Below, piece by piece: positions 23,433-36,773 of a DNA stretch of 64,000 nt. Each line of letters opens with the position of its first letter. Positions within the stretch are counted from its first letter, which is position 1. The notes under the pieces were generated by a model. The model searched no databases and was not told the origin of the DNA. It saw nothing but the letters and a program-made list of their open reading frames with translations. Source of the DNA: Ancylostoma caninum. Its lineage: Eukaryota > Nematoda > Chromadorea > Rhabditida > Ancylostomatidae. Location of the stretch: assembly GCA_037903475.1 (NCBI GenBank), contig JBAJFG010000421.1, positions 62,001-126,000 of the forward strand, given 5' to 3'. Made by a program: the position numbers and the translations under genes.

Positions 23433-26400
23433 TCATCGAGTATCCACGCTGTTGACCTTTGCGGAATATGGATGAGGTCCTTGCTGTGACAACGTGCTCT
23501 TCGTCCAAGGAGCTGCAGAAGCAGTTATGCAGCCCACGTATAGTGCTGTTGTGGCAATAATCATTGCGCTTAGACAGTAGAACAAAATTGCCCACTGCAA
23601 AATAGCTAATTAGTCAACATCCACTATCTTTGTAGAGTGTGAAGCAACCTGCTCCTTCGTATTATCTGGAACTAGTAGTTGTACTCCTCCAGGTAGGAGG
23701 ATCTGAACGAATCCGGCTATAAACATGTTGAAGTTGAGCGCGAAATGAGCATGTTGGGCTCCTCTCTGTAACGGAATTTGTACTTTCTATGGAATGCAAG
23801 GTAGCAATTGAAAAATTGTAAAAATTCGGTGGCTCAGGAAACCATGGAAATCGCTGGTCACCAAACTGTATGAAAAAAAAGAAATTTAAAAAAGAACAAA
23901 CTAAATAATGTAACATTTTGATGATGCATCAAAGCAAGGATTACGGAATTTTCCGAAATGGTTGTGGAACTGCTCTTTCGCGGATATTTTAATACATTTT
24001 GCTTGCCAGTCATTCATATTTTATCTTCAGGGCCCGTAGTAAAGTGTCATGGCGGTGAGATCAGCTGCTTGCACAACTCGTCACCACATTTTGGGAGATG
24101 ATCGCACGCGCGACGACCTTCCAACACTGAGGAACGGAAGATCCTCACCATCCGCGGCCGTATGATCAGGTGCGCGAATTGCACAGAATGCACCTAAGCC
24201 TACGGACTCAGGCATGTTGATTTTCGCCCAACAGCATAGAACAAGCTTGAATATGTACGACTTGTCAGAAGCACAAGGGTGCTTCTGGTGCTTCTGACAA
24301 GTCGTACTCGTTCTAGGTGGTTAGTCGCAATGGTTCATAACTGTCTCACACGCTAAAACAGCCTCGAAGTGATGTGGGTGTACGTGGTTACACGTACATT
24401 CGATCACTTTTCATGTACGGCCTGTCCGATTCACCGCGGCGATGATCACCATACTCCTTTCGAACGCGAAGTGCGATCATCGCCCTGAAGGTGATGTGCG
24501 ATGATCGCACTGGACACTTTACTACGGGCCCAGATGTCAAATCGAACTAACTATGAGTCTGCTTGTGGAAAATGTTCGCTTTGGAGGGCTTTTACTTGCA
24601 CTCAGTTACCAATAACTGCAATGAGCAATGGAAGCTTCTCCTGAATTGAGAGCTGCAGTTGAACCACATACTTCTTCAGAATTAAAAACTACAGTTAAAT
24701 TTAAGTCGAGTATTAATATCGTAGTCTTATCACGCTTATGTTTCGCCAAGATTTCCTAAGTTTTACGATTTGAGGGCTGCTGCACCCGCAGGAACAAGGA
24801 AAAGCGAGAAATTTCCCCACTTTTTTATTGCGAGTGCTTCCGATTAAATAAAATGAAATGAATTCAAGAACATCAAAACATTGATGTCTCCTACTCCGCA
24901 GTAAGTGTCACAGATGTATCCAGGACCGTTCTAACTCTCCCACTGATGCAGGCTGGATGAATTTGAGAAGAGAGGGCAACATTTGATTTATCCTGCTGTT
25001 TTTAAGACTATTTTGCTTCGCTGCCTGAGACTTTCCCTGCGGAAAGGTATACTCATCCGGAGAACTTTATATCTCGAACGAGCGAAGGGTCACAACCTCC
25101 CGGAAACTGTTGTATGTGTGCAGAAAAAAGGATAAATGAACTCTTGAATGTTGCGTTGAATAATTTCTTTTTTCTGGGATCGAAGAATTCTCGCGTGCAT
25201 TGACTGTACTAATTTTTTGCACTACACTTCCAAAACCAAATTCTTGTCAAAGTGGAGAAATGACTGAGTAGATCGGTTCCAACGAAGACAGCTTACTGAG
25301 CTGAGAGAATAATACCATTTATTTTTAGTGATACCAAGGAAATCCTATTATTCGTTGGAAAAATTGTCAGAGAGGGAAAAGCCACTATTTCTGGAAACGT
25401 GAGCGGTGATTTAGAAGTTACGCTACAAAGAAAGGCGTACTTTCTAATCAATAGCTTAGATGTTCGTCTGAACGCTTTGGTCAGATCAAACTTGTAAGAA
25501 TAAAATCAATAGTTTTCCTGCATTTTCTTCTTCTTTGACTTCGGTTTACAAAAATTCTTGAACAAGAGCCAGAAATTGGCTAAGAGCAGTATTCTGAACA
25601 CTTCTAAGGAATTCCTTTCACGAGTTACTGGAAAACTTTTGGCGATATCGGACCAAGTCGGTTTACGTCCAGAGGAATTAGTTTTTGCAAATATCGAGTA
25701 CTTTCCGTGCGCTTCGCTTTCTTTTCATTCTCAAAACCTTCTCACCCATCGTCTTGTTGGTCAGAATCGACACCGTGGACACTCCGCAAACAACTTACAA
25801 TTTGAATCGTTCGGCTGCATATAACTGGTACGAAGAAGTGCAGCGAGGCGAAGAGGATATCAAAAAACAACGCAACTCTTCTGTCGTCCATCTGAAAAAG
25901 TGTGGATACTAAGAAGCGAACTACAATTGTAAGTAAATATTATTTCAGGCCAGGCTATGAAAACCCAAGTAGCATAATTTTCAGTCGAACACGGCTCAGA
26001 TGTCACACCCGAAAAATCGTGCCTGTAAGTCAGCGACCTAGTGTAATTGTCGACAGTTAATGTTACTTACAAATCCAGTTAGAAAAATGGAAGCGGCACT
26101 CAGTATCTCCAACACCAACAAAGGTGCGGCTAATCTCCACTTTGCATTCAGTCCAAGACCATGATCTAAATAGAAACGTAGCTGGTCGACATGGAAGAAT
26201 AACGAAGCGTTGGGCTTACCTATGAGCTTACCAATGCCTACCTTCAATATGATAGCGAAAATCATTGGAATTGCTGAGAAATAACCAGTTTCTCGTATCG
26301 TATAGTTTAGGACCTAAATACGGCTCGTTTCCTTACAAAGAATTTCAATACAGCTTCTGTCAAATTGTTAGAATTTAAAGGTTTTCAGGCCTAACATTGG

Positions 26401-28801
26401 AAAGTGTCTTGAGCAGAATACCTGTTTGATGAACGTTGGACTGTATTGTTGATAGATTATCATTCCAATGTAATAGCCGATGAACATTATAAAACTGCTC
26501 CATATTGTCAAGTCTGTGAGAACTTCGCGGTAGGGGACCCGAGATTTCTTCATTAATGTTTTTCGGCCGGCAATAATCTGCGAGGCCTCGGAACGCGAGA
26601 CAAACCTATAATTGAGTTTTAATTTATTATATAACCAATTTTTCGATGTGTTTACAGTACAAAGCAGTAGTGTGCATGCTTTTTTTGGGTACATCACTTA
26701 GTATAAGAAACCCAATAAATGGAACCAAAGCTCGCAACATCTCCTATTTGTCCCATCATAATGTATGTACAATGCCAGCCTAGGTTTAAAATTTGGAGAT
26801 CTTCACGTGAATACAGCAAATGTTAACCTGTTAGCCTCCACGTCCTGAGTGTATATGAAAGCGAATATTGATGTTGAAGCAAAAGTAAGAACTCCGAGTA
26901 CATAATAGGTTGCCTGGTAAAAAAAGGTGTCCGTAGATGTCTTACATTTTGTTTCTTAGAGCAGAAGTGAAAGTGCACGGGAGGTGAAATGAAAAGAACT
27001 CACTTCCCATCCCAGCGACGACGAGCACATCTCTCCACCGAGAATCATAGTAAATAACGGACCAAACTAAAAAGATTTTCAGAAGGAGTGAATGGTTGTC
27101 GACACCCATCTGTGGGGCCAGTAATTTCCCTTCATTTATGCCCAAAAAACTTGTTTTCTAAAGAGAAAAGTCTTCAGAGCCTGCACGAAATGTCGTACAA
27201 TTTTTCCTTTGTGAGAAAGTGCTAGATTGTGGGGCATACCTGCGAAGCCGCCAATAGTATTGAGAAGAATAGTGAGCTTTCAGATTGTGGGGCCCACGTC
27301 AACACAACTTCGTTGGCGAAATGGAGTTGACTAGCCTGAGCGAAACCCTGAACATGGAAACTGAGTCAGCGTCGCTTCAAACGTTACATGCGCAAGCTGT
27401 ACATACCGCAAAGAAGCGGGCCGTAAGCGAGGGCCAAAGGCCCAAGAAGTCTGCGATCGGATACAATGCCGTAGCCATTGTTGAAATTACTCCATAGACC
27501 AGAATTAAAGCTCTACAAAAGCGAGATAATAAAATACCTATGACATCATTCAAAAATACTGATCAAAATTGTCGAGTTCTTCATAATTAGGCAAATGTGT
27601 ACAGAGAGAGTTGTTCGTTATATTTAGATCTTGATATGGAAAAGTAGTGAATGACTAAGACGCTACAGACTTTTGCGACTCGAATCGCCATCAAATACCA
27701 CGCTCTGAGCAAGCGAGCACACTGCTTTCAAGTGAATTTTCACGACCAAGGCAAAACCTATCAATGAGATAGTGTTCCAGCAGTATCTGATGAAAATGTA
27801 AGTTGAGGACACCATCCCACCATAGGATCGCTTTTCTCATATGGAAAGATTCCCCAGAATTACAATGATATGAGTGATTGGGTACAACGCAGCCGAAGGA
27901 AGCATTTCCGAGTGCACTTATAGGGGGGGGCGGCTTGTAGGCTGGGCTAAGGCTGGACTAAGCGCTTTCCACTTCGTGCAATCGAATGCTGTTTACACAT
28001 GCAATGCACCTTTTATCCTTTGGTTACGAATTCCCTCAGATGCCGCGTTCCTGGGACCGTATTATTCAGAAACCTCTCGTTTTGGCTCCGCCTACAAGCT
28101 CCACAAAAGTTGGGCTCTGAAACGGATTTCGCTGCTAGTTTTGAATGGAATTACGTATACTGATTTGGTCAGCAAATCCCGGAGATTCTTTGTATGAATA
28201 TTTAAAGAACAATTTTGATGTTGGTCGGTGCTACAATACTCATTTTCACTGCAGTGAAACTCTCAACTTTTTTTTACTGATGCTTACCGTTGTTTATAAT
28301 GTCCTTTCTGAACGTTGTATTAGATAATAAATGAGTGGATGAATCACACCTATTTAAGAGCCATCCGATAAATAAATCTTTTACTCTGACTTTGGCCAAC
28401 GCAAAAAAATAGTCGAGCTAGATAAATAGGCCTATCACCTTGTGTCCAGCTTGTATGCCCAGTAAAGTGGAATAGGCCCAAAGCACATGCCTACTGCCGT
28501 CGCCGTGAACATCCATGCTTTCGCAACCGGGTTAGCCAGATAATATTCTAAAAGATTTTGGTTTTTACCATCGAATACATAGCTTTTACAGTAAATGCGG
28601 TTCACGTTTGCGTTATATGTACCTCTTCTATTCAAGTAATAGTGAAAAGAGACCCTAGTAGGACATGCTATGCTTACCGCTATTCGTGCTATTCTCCGGT
28701 TCTTGACATATCACAGTAAAGCCGAAAACAATGCGATTGCTGTAGATGAAAGTAGACGAAAGAGTAGAGACAAATAGTATGATGTATCGGAAGCCATGCA
28801 T
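23433..28801 (-). CDS. SLC17-like major facilitator transporter, complete
   Basis: Ten exons join into 1302 bp (433 aa plus stop), listed 5' to 3': 28678-28801, 28439-28547, 27407-27512, 27240-27347, 27004-27066, 26828-26913, 26422-26605, 26071-26313, 23649-23765 and 23433-23594. Every junction is GT-AG and in phase. SLC17 signatures, recalled from the family: TM1 RYIILFVSTLSSTFIYSNR (residues 5-23), then PIPLYW; GFAQ at 114; TWAPQSE at 130-136 (the W-x-P-x-x-E site); GPLFTMILGG in TM5; GWE at 168-170; a central basic loop with AGRKTLMKKSRVPY before TM7; QHAHFAL before TM11; and WAILFY opening TM12. Members move organic anions, phosphate or glutamate with Na+ or H+; the substrate here cannot be told. 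The protein is somewhat shorter than the usual 450-550 aa, mainly at the N-terminus. Intron 9 (23766-26070) hosts another gene on the opposite strand. Confidence 0.9.
24030..24531. mobile_element. Foldback transposon with 19-bp perfect termini and central hairpin
   Basis: The termini 24030-24048 and 24513-24531 are perfect complements (GGGCCCGTAGTAAAGTGTC). The arms are diverged complements containing GATGATCGCAC motifs in both orientations. At the centre, 24256-24274 and 24288-24306 form a perfect 19-bp stem with a 13-nt loop. There is no transposase frame. It lies inside intron 9 of the SLC17-like gene and just upstream of the nested gene's visible exons. Confidence 0.8.
24952..25912 (+). 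CDS. Unrecognised multi-exon gene nested in the transporter intron (3' part)
   Basis: Four exons can be chained in frame: 24952-25111, 25339-25493, 25590-25697 and 25765-25912 (stop TAA 25910-25912). The last three are best supported: GT-AG borders, matching phases and a clear pyrimidine tract before 25765. The acceptor at 25339 is a poor choice next to a stronger TTTTTAG at 25328, so that junction may be wrong. The reading is soluble and charged: LDEFEKRGQHLIYPAVFKTI, later GKATISGNVSGDLEV, LLAISDQVGLRPEELVF and a C-terminus ending VVHLKKCGY. I do not recognise the family. The 5' end is not found; a foldback transposon lies just upstream. It runs antisense to the SLC17-like gene, entirely within its intron 9. 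Confidence 0.6.
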
Positions 28802-28802
28802 T

Positions 28803-28814
28803 CTGAAAAACCCA
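28803..28814 (-). promoter_or_regulatory. Probable spliced-leader acceptor of the SLC17-like gene
   Basis: Read on the minus strand, GGGTTTTTCAG stands one base before the initiator ATG (28801-28799). A TTTTCAG acceptor this close to a start codon, with no upstream exon that joins in phase, is the usual look of an SL1 trans-splice site in nematodes. A cis-spliced upstream exon is the alternative. Confidence 0.5.
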
Positions 28815-29221
28815 GCTCTGATAACTGGACAGCAGCCAGGAGTTGACGTCAAAATTAATTTCAGGCGTGGCTCCCTTTGCAGTTGCAGCCATCCTCTCCC
28901 CAAATGCTACATACATACAGGAGGAAGGGGGTAAGGTGCTGTAAAAAACCTTCCTTCCTTCCTCTGAGGAATATTCTAGAGAGGACGGCAAATACTGCTA
29001 AGGAGGTGTGTGTATAGGAGGGGGGGGGGGCATAGTGTAGGAGCACCACACCTAAAATTGGTTCCACTGCGTGGGAATACAATATTCAGAATATTCAGAA
29101 ATAGAATATTCCTTGTTCGAGAACAAAATTCATGAATTGGTTTATGAAAATGACAACCTTCCTGAAGGAACGAAACAAAATCGTTTCGACTGCATCGACT
29201 TTTGCTAAACAATGACCATTT

Positions 29222-29530
29222 TTCTGCATGTAGTGGACATCTATGGCGGCAGCCCATCCGCCGCCCTGAGAAACACGCCGTGCAGCCGCGCCGCGCGCTC
29301 CGGAACCGATGTCTTCTGCTGCTGTTTTTCTAGCAGCTTTCTACTCGATTCTAAGGGTTTTCGAACGAATCGGGAAGAAAAGCGCCTAGAAATAGCATTC
29401 CGGCGGCAGATGACATCACCCGGCGCGCGCGCCGCGATTGCACGGCGTTCTTCTCGAAGCCGCGGATGGGCCACCGCTATCGGCGTCCATTATACTTTCG
29501 AGGCTTTTCCAAAAGACCACTACAGCAGAA
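29222..29530. mobile_element. GC-rich foldback element
   Basis: The ends TTCTGC...TGTAGTGG and CCACTACAGCAGAA are complements, and GGCCCATCCGCGGC-like and ACGCCGTGCA motifs recur inverted in the two arms. The block is far richer in G+C than its flanks, with CGCGCG-rich inner arms. No protein is encoded; the long open frames here are composition artefacts. Confidence 0.65.
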
Positions 29531-30232
29531 CATAGTGGGAACTAAGATTTTGTCGTTGTACGTAGTCAGTCGCTTCAGCAGAGAACAGCCTTAGTGTGTC
29601 AACGAGAAATCATCAGCATTTCTTTTGTTTTTTTTTTTTGTTTTTTGACTAGACATCATTACATCATCGTTGTATCATTTTTGGATCATAAGTAAATTAT
29701 CAGCGTAGAATTCAATCGAATGAGAAAAAAATGCGCAAACAGCTCCGCAATAACTGCTGGAGGTATTTCTTTAGCAGGGTAAAATATGACAGGATATGAG
29801 TAGGCTTCAAAGTATCGTATGCTTCAAGAAATGACATAGCAAAGCTGCCTATGTTGGACAAGCAGCAAGCATCAACAATGCAGTGGTAGTTTTTGAACTC
29901 TGACATTCCACGGAGCAAAAACGCAATAACGCATTTTGTAGAGGAGCACTGATGGTGCGTGAACAGATTTGCATGCATTCACTCCAGTGATGTTCAATGT
30001 ATGCTGCCGTACAATTCGGAGATGAGGTTTGATCTATTTATGACGTGTACCATACGATTTGAAAAGTTATCGAATAGAATCACCACCACGGAGTTGTTCT
30101 TTTGCAAAAATTTCCATGCAACTCTGGGCGAGAGTCCTTAAAATGGGTTGATTGTGAATGCGAATTCGATCTGACAAAGCCTCTGCTTTTGACAATCGGG
30201 TCAAATCAAGCAACTGCGACTAGGCTCATTTA

Positions 30233-30531
30233 GAGTATCCCCAGACTTCGCCAGCAATCGTGGCGATCGCCACGACAGCCGGCTGTCGTTCGTCGCATGG
30301 ATAAAGTGAAATGGAGTGTGATGATCGATAGGCATCAATTCCAGTATCGCCATCACTCACATCGCCAGTTCATTTCGGGCACATCTTCAAGAATACGGGC
30401 GATGAGTTCCGTTTGGCAGCGATCCATGGCGATATAATGTGGCAACCGATACGTATCACTTCCACGGTCCTTATCTCTAATATCGCCGGTTCATTTTTTC
30501 CATTTTGGACTAGCGAAGTTTGGAGATACTG
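30233..30531. mobile_element. Small TA-flanked MITE
   Basis: Both ends are flanked by TA. The left end reads GAGTATCCCCAGACTTCGCCA and the right end, read inward, CAGTATCTCCAAACTTCGCTA. This is a Tc1/mariner-type layout with about 20-bp ends. The interior holds short inverted GATCGCCA and TGGCGAT motifs and no open frame. Confidence 0.7.
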
Positions 30532-32078
30532 TAACAGAGAAGTGTTGGATTTGAGAGGTCATTAATTTTTCTTAGCTGGAGGAGAAGACCTCAAGTTAAG
30601 CGAACACCACTTGGACGCTGATTTTGGAGGATGATCGCCTTCATTTTGCATCCATAGTTTTTGAGTTCTGGGAACTAAGCGTAGCTGGATTTCTGGGAAC
30701 CAGGCATAGCTGGACCCGAGCAAACAGTAAACCATGTGGAAAATGTTGGGAAAAGGTGACCACATCAGGAAAAGTGAATGAAATTGTTGACAAAGTTCTA
30801 ACAAGTAGAATAGAAATGCGTGCTAAATAAGGAAGCCTGGCGCTCCTATTTTAAGTCATTAAACTTCATTTTGGCCCACAAACTCTTAAAAAACGTTTCC
30901 TACATTACTGCTCAGTAAATGAGTTACACAACCCGAGGTTCTGCCAAGTTTGGATGTGCAGTTCATTCTCAACAAGTTACTACCTACAGACGAGCTCCGT
31001 CAGGACCAGGTTAACGGTTCGTCCATATAGGTCCCAACTACAGCCACGCTGCACTCGAGTTGCGTTTTATACCGGTTTTGTGCACATTTTACCCTATCCT
31101 GACGCCCTGTACAGGAATGGATGTCAGATGGACAATTCGCACCAATTGAGCACTTTGAGGATGCTGTAAGGAGAAAGGAGGAAAATTGACCATATGAATT
31201 GTAGCGTACGAATGAGTAGATTAGAGGCAGCACCCACGGAAAATTTCGTCTCGAACATATTCATAGTTTTGAAAAACCCTGAACTTCAAGAATACTTTAG
31301 CCGTAAGCTGCACCTGCACCGTCCTTTTACCTACTTATTGCAGGTTTTGCTAGGACTAGATGGACTTGTTTCTCAGCTGTTTGTACGTGTTCTCGCTGTC
31401 TCGTTTTCGCGACTAGAGCACCGAACTCTTTTTGGGGCGTGGAAAACATCGATTAACAGCTGATCGTTTCTCAAGAGAATTTCTTCGTTATTCTGCAAAA
31501 ATCATGTAGATTTCCCCCACTTTTTTTGATTCCGCTAACAGCCTTCCTTTTTTGACTAGAATTCTACAGTAATTGTTGCTGTTTGATTATTTTTGGAGCT
31601 AGTTTCTGAAGAAAGTTTAATTTTCTTTCAATTCTTCCTTGTGAGGTAATTCTCAGATATTTGGATCTTTACTTGCCTTTTTAAGAAGTGGTATTAATTT
31701 TCCAATGGTTATTTGCTCGGTTACGACGCGGGTAGGCTGTATGTACATAGTTTAGAAGGAATAAATGATTTGCGACGATCCATCCAGCAAAAGAGATGGC
31801 CTTCGATCTTTTGCTGTTGGCCTTCCTCCCCATGACTCACTCAACTCGAACACTCCTGTTGCACTTAACCAGATAATGAACGTAAAAAGACAGTATTTTT
31901 AAGACTAAATAGAAGTATTGCCTTTGAAAAAGTGTTGAGCTCTCCCAATACCTCTGAAATATGTTAAGATCCTCATGTCGCAAATTTCCGTGGGTGTTGC
32001 CTTTAAGGACAAATTTCCGTATGTCGGATAAGTAAATACATTCTTCGATTCAACTAACGCAGATACACATCCCATATG

Positions 32079-32084
32079 TTTATT
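32079..32084 (-). terminator. Poly(A) signal for the minus-strand transmembrane gene
   Basis: AATAAA on the minus strand lies 57 bp past the stop codon at 32142, which supports 32142-32430 as a true last exon. Confidence 0.6.
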
Positions 32085-32141
32085 ACTCGTCTTCTAAAAT
32101 GGAGAAAATTTCGTAAACTGTCGTATCTATCAATGGGAGTT

Positions 32142-33134
32142 TTAATGGGCAACATTGAAATAGTCCATTGTCACATTCTTATCGGTGTCAGGTAACTTTC
32201 CCATTTCCGGTGGAACTGGTGATATCTGATTACCCGACGACGGTAGCGGAGACGGCCAGCTTTCTGGAGACATAGACGCCGTGAAGTGGCCAGGATGTGG
32301 TGAACTGCAAGATTCTCCTAGATTCAGCTTCCAATATTCTTTTCGAAGTTTCGTCGTTATCACAAACTGGATCACCATCACCGTCGACATCACTAAGGCT
32401 ATCATTAATAAGTGAAGAGAAATTTTTCGCCTGAAAAAGAACTTGTTGGTTGTTAGTGATTGGAAGTCTAATTCATTTGAGAAAGGCAAAATTTGCAAGG
32501 GATATCTAGGCAACCGCACGTCTTGAGAGGCACTGCATTTGAAAACTTGCATTTTCCCCCAAGTCTACGTTCAAAAAGGTGCAACGTGAGTGAGCTATGA
32601 ATTAAAGCTGGCGAAAAGGAATGATGAAGGCACCGTCCCATCTTTTTCTGCGACACATAAACGAATCTACTACAATTCATCACTACAGTGGTGTGCGCTA
32701 TTTCAAAACTGTCGAAGAACCCGTTTCTGAGCTTTATCTACTGGTAAGCCTGTCAGTGGAGCCAGGCTGAAACTACGTTGCGTAACCTTTCTGGTCAAAC
32801 ATGAGTTCATCTCCGTTCTGTTCGAGAATGGATAAGGTGGAACTTTCATTGGGTAAAAATTTCCTTGGATGGAGTGCTCGCTAGCGGAAAAGCATTATTC
32901 ACAGTCCTCGTCCTCCCAAACTGACTCACAACGAAGTACACCCAGCAGCTCCACAAGACTATGGGCTCGAAAAAAGGATTGTTCGGCAGTTGTGCGCGGA
33001 GCCAGGCATGTCACTGTGATCAGCAGCGCCTCATTATTTTTTTGTGTGAAAATCTCAAAAACGATGCTGAGGTTGAACGTCGCCCACAATACGACTTACT
33101 TCAGTTCTTCCACGGTAACTGCTGTTCCGGGCGC
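32142..33134 (-). CDS. Single-pass membrane protein, last two exons only
   Basis: Two exons join in phase: 33100-33134 (35 bp, reading APGTAVTVEEL) and 32142-32430 (96 codons including stop). Both have TTTTCAG acceptors, and the donor after the first is GTAAGT. The last exon encodes RKISLHLLMIALVMSTVMVI and more hydrophobic residues, one membrane helix, then a basic patch (TKLRKEYWK) and a Pro/Ser-rich tail with several PxxP-like spots. The topology suggests a type I protein with a short cytoplasmic tail. Upstream exons are unknown. The threonine-rich exon at 36098-36773 is on the same strand and could belong to the same gene, but its 3' phase (1) does not fit the 35-bp exon directly, so at least one exon would be missing. 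Confidence 0.55.
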
Positions 33135-33249
33135 CTGAAAAGACGAAATTTTAGATTTAATTTCAATGAGTCAAAACTGAGAATTTCTGGTAACACTGAA
33201 GGGATGCTTAATGATGTGACGATTGCTAACAACTGCTAAGCCAACACTT

Positions 33250-33299
33250 AATCTTGACTGAAGTTTCCTTATAGAATCTTGACTGAAGTTTCCTTATAG
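33250..33299. repeat. 25-bp tandem duplication
   Basis: Two identical 25-bp units lie head to tail (33250-33274 and 33275-33299), each AATCTTGACTGAAGTTTCCT plus TATAG. Confidence 0.95.
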
Positions 33300-33673
33300 C
33301 TTCGGAACAATAGGGTGGATGAAGCAATCGTCACAAACCAGTCCTTTTTTGGGATGAGTTATGCATTCGATCTTACGTAGGAGTTGCAGAGGCATTGAAT
33401 ACGTATGGAAAGTTCACACTGATTTTTGGGATCCTCTGTACCACTTTGGCGCATGCATCCCCCATAGTCCTCTGCATCCAGTTTACCTACTCCCCATAGA
33501 CATGTATATCTTGTGTATATGTATATCTTGGTTAGCCAAAATGAAGCATAGACCGTGTGAGCTGCAGCGTTCCTTTTGCCACTGTGTTACACGAGCCCAG
33601 TTCTAAATCACATCATCTCACTGTCACTGTGTGTATCAGCCAACCATGATAGGCTGATCTCGAGCAAACTCAG

Positions 33674-33835
33674 GCAACAACATCATGCGACCCGACGGCC
33701 AACTCGGCAGGACCGGGCTACCTGAGCTACCAAAGAAGTGTCACCGAGTGAACCGAGGGAATTACTTGAACCCTCGGGCGACCCGAAGGTATGACGCGAG
33801 GCACCGGGCAAGCCGAAGGCTTGATCACTGATGCA
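33674..33835 (+). repeat. Interspersed repeat with CTCAGGCAACAACA end
   Basis: The end CTCAGGCAACAACATC plus GCGACCCGACGGC recurs in opposite orientation at 40200-40251, and GCGACCCGACGGC again at 40087-40099. The interior is rich in CGGGCGACCCGA and AGGCACCGGGC motifs. The family is not identified. The two copies could also be the ends of one 6.6-kb insertion. Confidence 0.5.
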
Positions 33836-34225
33836 TTAGGAAAAAGATATTCATACCAATGCGGCGCAAAGCTGCGTAAGAATATCTTTTTGATTCATTC
33901 GTCAATGCTTCTTTGATATTTGGAGTCTTCACATACTTATGAGCACTTCTATTCTTGTAGGCAGATTAGCAAGAAATTCGGACTATTAAGAATAAAAGTA
34001 CTTGTTTGCAGCTGTTTCCTGTAGGTTTTGAAAAAGTGGCTTTTAGGGAGAAGAACCAGTGGACCCATCATGAACTCTCCTGCTACTTTCAAAAGATTTG
34101 CCATTCCTAGGATAACTACCTTCTAACAAACCAATGGTGCTGTTTCTGTTTTAACCAATGATTGCATGTAATGATGACTATTTTTTAACGCCTGTCTTAA
34201 CGTAATAAATGTATTATTATTATTA

Positions 34226-35375
<1,150 letters not shown>

Positions 35376-36097
35376 CGCCAATTAAGGTAGACGTGAAAAA
35401 GACAATGACATGACATGACCTAATCAAGTAACATCGAGAAAAGCATACAGAAATAAACATAAATAGTATTAATTAGCGTAATGAATGTATTTATGTATTC
35501 CACGACTACAGCAAGGGTAAAAACTCTGCGCCGCCATTGCGGATAGCGGTACACGGCAACGGCGAACGCGATATGTGCGTGCGCCTAAAAGCTATAGGCC
35601 GACAATTTTCTTAGAGAAGGAATTAATTTCCTGCAATTTGTAGGGCTGTGCAGAAAAAAATTTAACAGTAATGACGCTACCGCCCCTTATTCATCTCCAT
35701 GAGGACAATATTATGGCAATATATACTAGGGTGCGTGCGTCAGACACACTAATCCATTTGCTAAGGATTTTCTATGAAGACAAGTCAACGCGGCATGTAG
35801 ACCCTCAATACAAAGAACGTGTGGTCACGCTAGGCCTTGAACGGTCGGCTATTATTTTCATAGGGATGCAGTAAAGATGTGAATGACGGTTAGTTTTCTT
35901 CCCCTGCACGCATTTTTCTGCAAAATTAAATTCCTACCAGAAATTTTAGACTTGTACTTATCGCCTACCGATGTCAAGACGTCGTTTGTAGTTGCCTTTT
36001 TCTCAGTGGTCACTAAAAAAAATAGAGCTACTTCAACTTTGACAGGATTACATATGTGGTCAAAATTTGAGATTGCTATGATCTACTAGGAGCTCAC

Positions 36098-36773
36098 CAT
36101 CAACTGAACTAACAGTTACTGTTGCAGTACCAGTTTCTGGAAGACTAGGTAGAAGTGATTCCCTCGACGTAGCAGGCTTGGATTCTTCTGTTGGTGGCAC
36201 TGTAGATGCGACCTTAGGTCGCTCGGTTTCCACTGCCTTCGAAGGCTTTGTTTTCTTCATCTCCGTGGCCGTTGTCATTAGAGTCGACGACGTGGGCTTT
36301 GTTCTCTGTGTCGTCTTGATCGTTATCGCCGTGGTCGTCGTGGGCTCTGTTTTCTTTGTCGTCGTGGGCTCTGTTTTCGTTGTCGTCGTGGTAGTTCTCG
36401 CTGAGGTCGTCGTAGGCTCTGTTTTCGTTGTCGTCGTAGTTGCAGTAGTCGACGTCGACTTCGTTGTCGTAGGTGTCGTCGTCTTCTTCGTCGAAGTAGT
36501 TGTTGTTGTCGTAGTCGTAGTGGGTTTTGTCGAAGTAGTTGTTGTTGTCGTAGTCGTAGTGGGTTTTGTCGAAGTAGTTGTTGTTGTCGTAGTCGTAGTG
36601 GGTTTTGTCGACGTAGTTGTTGTTGTCGTCGTCTTCGTTGTGGTTGATGTTGTCGTAGTCGTCGTTGTGATTTTTCTGGACCGATTTTGCTTCCAAACCT
36701 CATAACTGACAACAAGTGAAATGCAATTTATTGTATATGATGTAATGATATTGGTCGATGATTCGAGCAAGTT
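36098..36773 (-). CDS. Threonine-rich mucin-like exon
   Basis: The exon opens after a TTTCATTACAG acceptor (36774-36784) and reads NLLESSTNIITSYTIN and on to a long threonine tract broken by KPTTTT, KTTTTT and KTEPTTT. Three 13-residue units (39-bp direct repeats near 36490-36606) lie within it. It continues into a Ser/Pro/Glu-rich part ending VTVSSVDG at a GTGAGC donor (phase 1). If unspliced there, it would stop 12 codons later. Such tracts are normally O-glycosylated stalks of secreted or surface proteins. The neighbouring exons are not identified. The opposite strand also reads open (valine-rich), but that is an artefact of ACN codons. Confidence 0.55.

Larger units (their letters stand above)
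28815..32078. other. Gene-poor stretch between the transporter and the next minus-strand gene
   Basis: Besides two foldback elements I see no exon with splice or domain support. A G-run lies near 29021-29032. Isolated frames such as 30624-30830 and 31194-31463 (plus strand) have no recognisable content. Confidence 0.4.

Noticed and set aside
36178..36705. Valine-rich plus-strand and Asp/Asn-rich or Arg/Gln-rich minus-strand frames
   Set aside because: They are shadows of the ACN-codon threonine tract; the threonine frame has the splice acceptor and the non-repetitive flanks.
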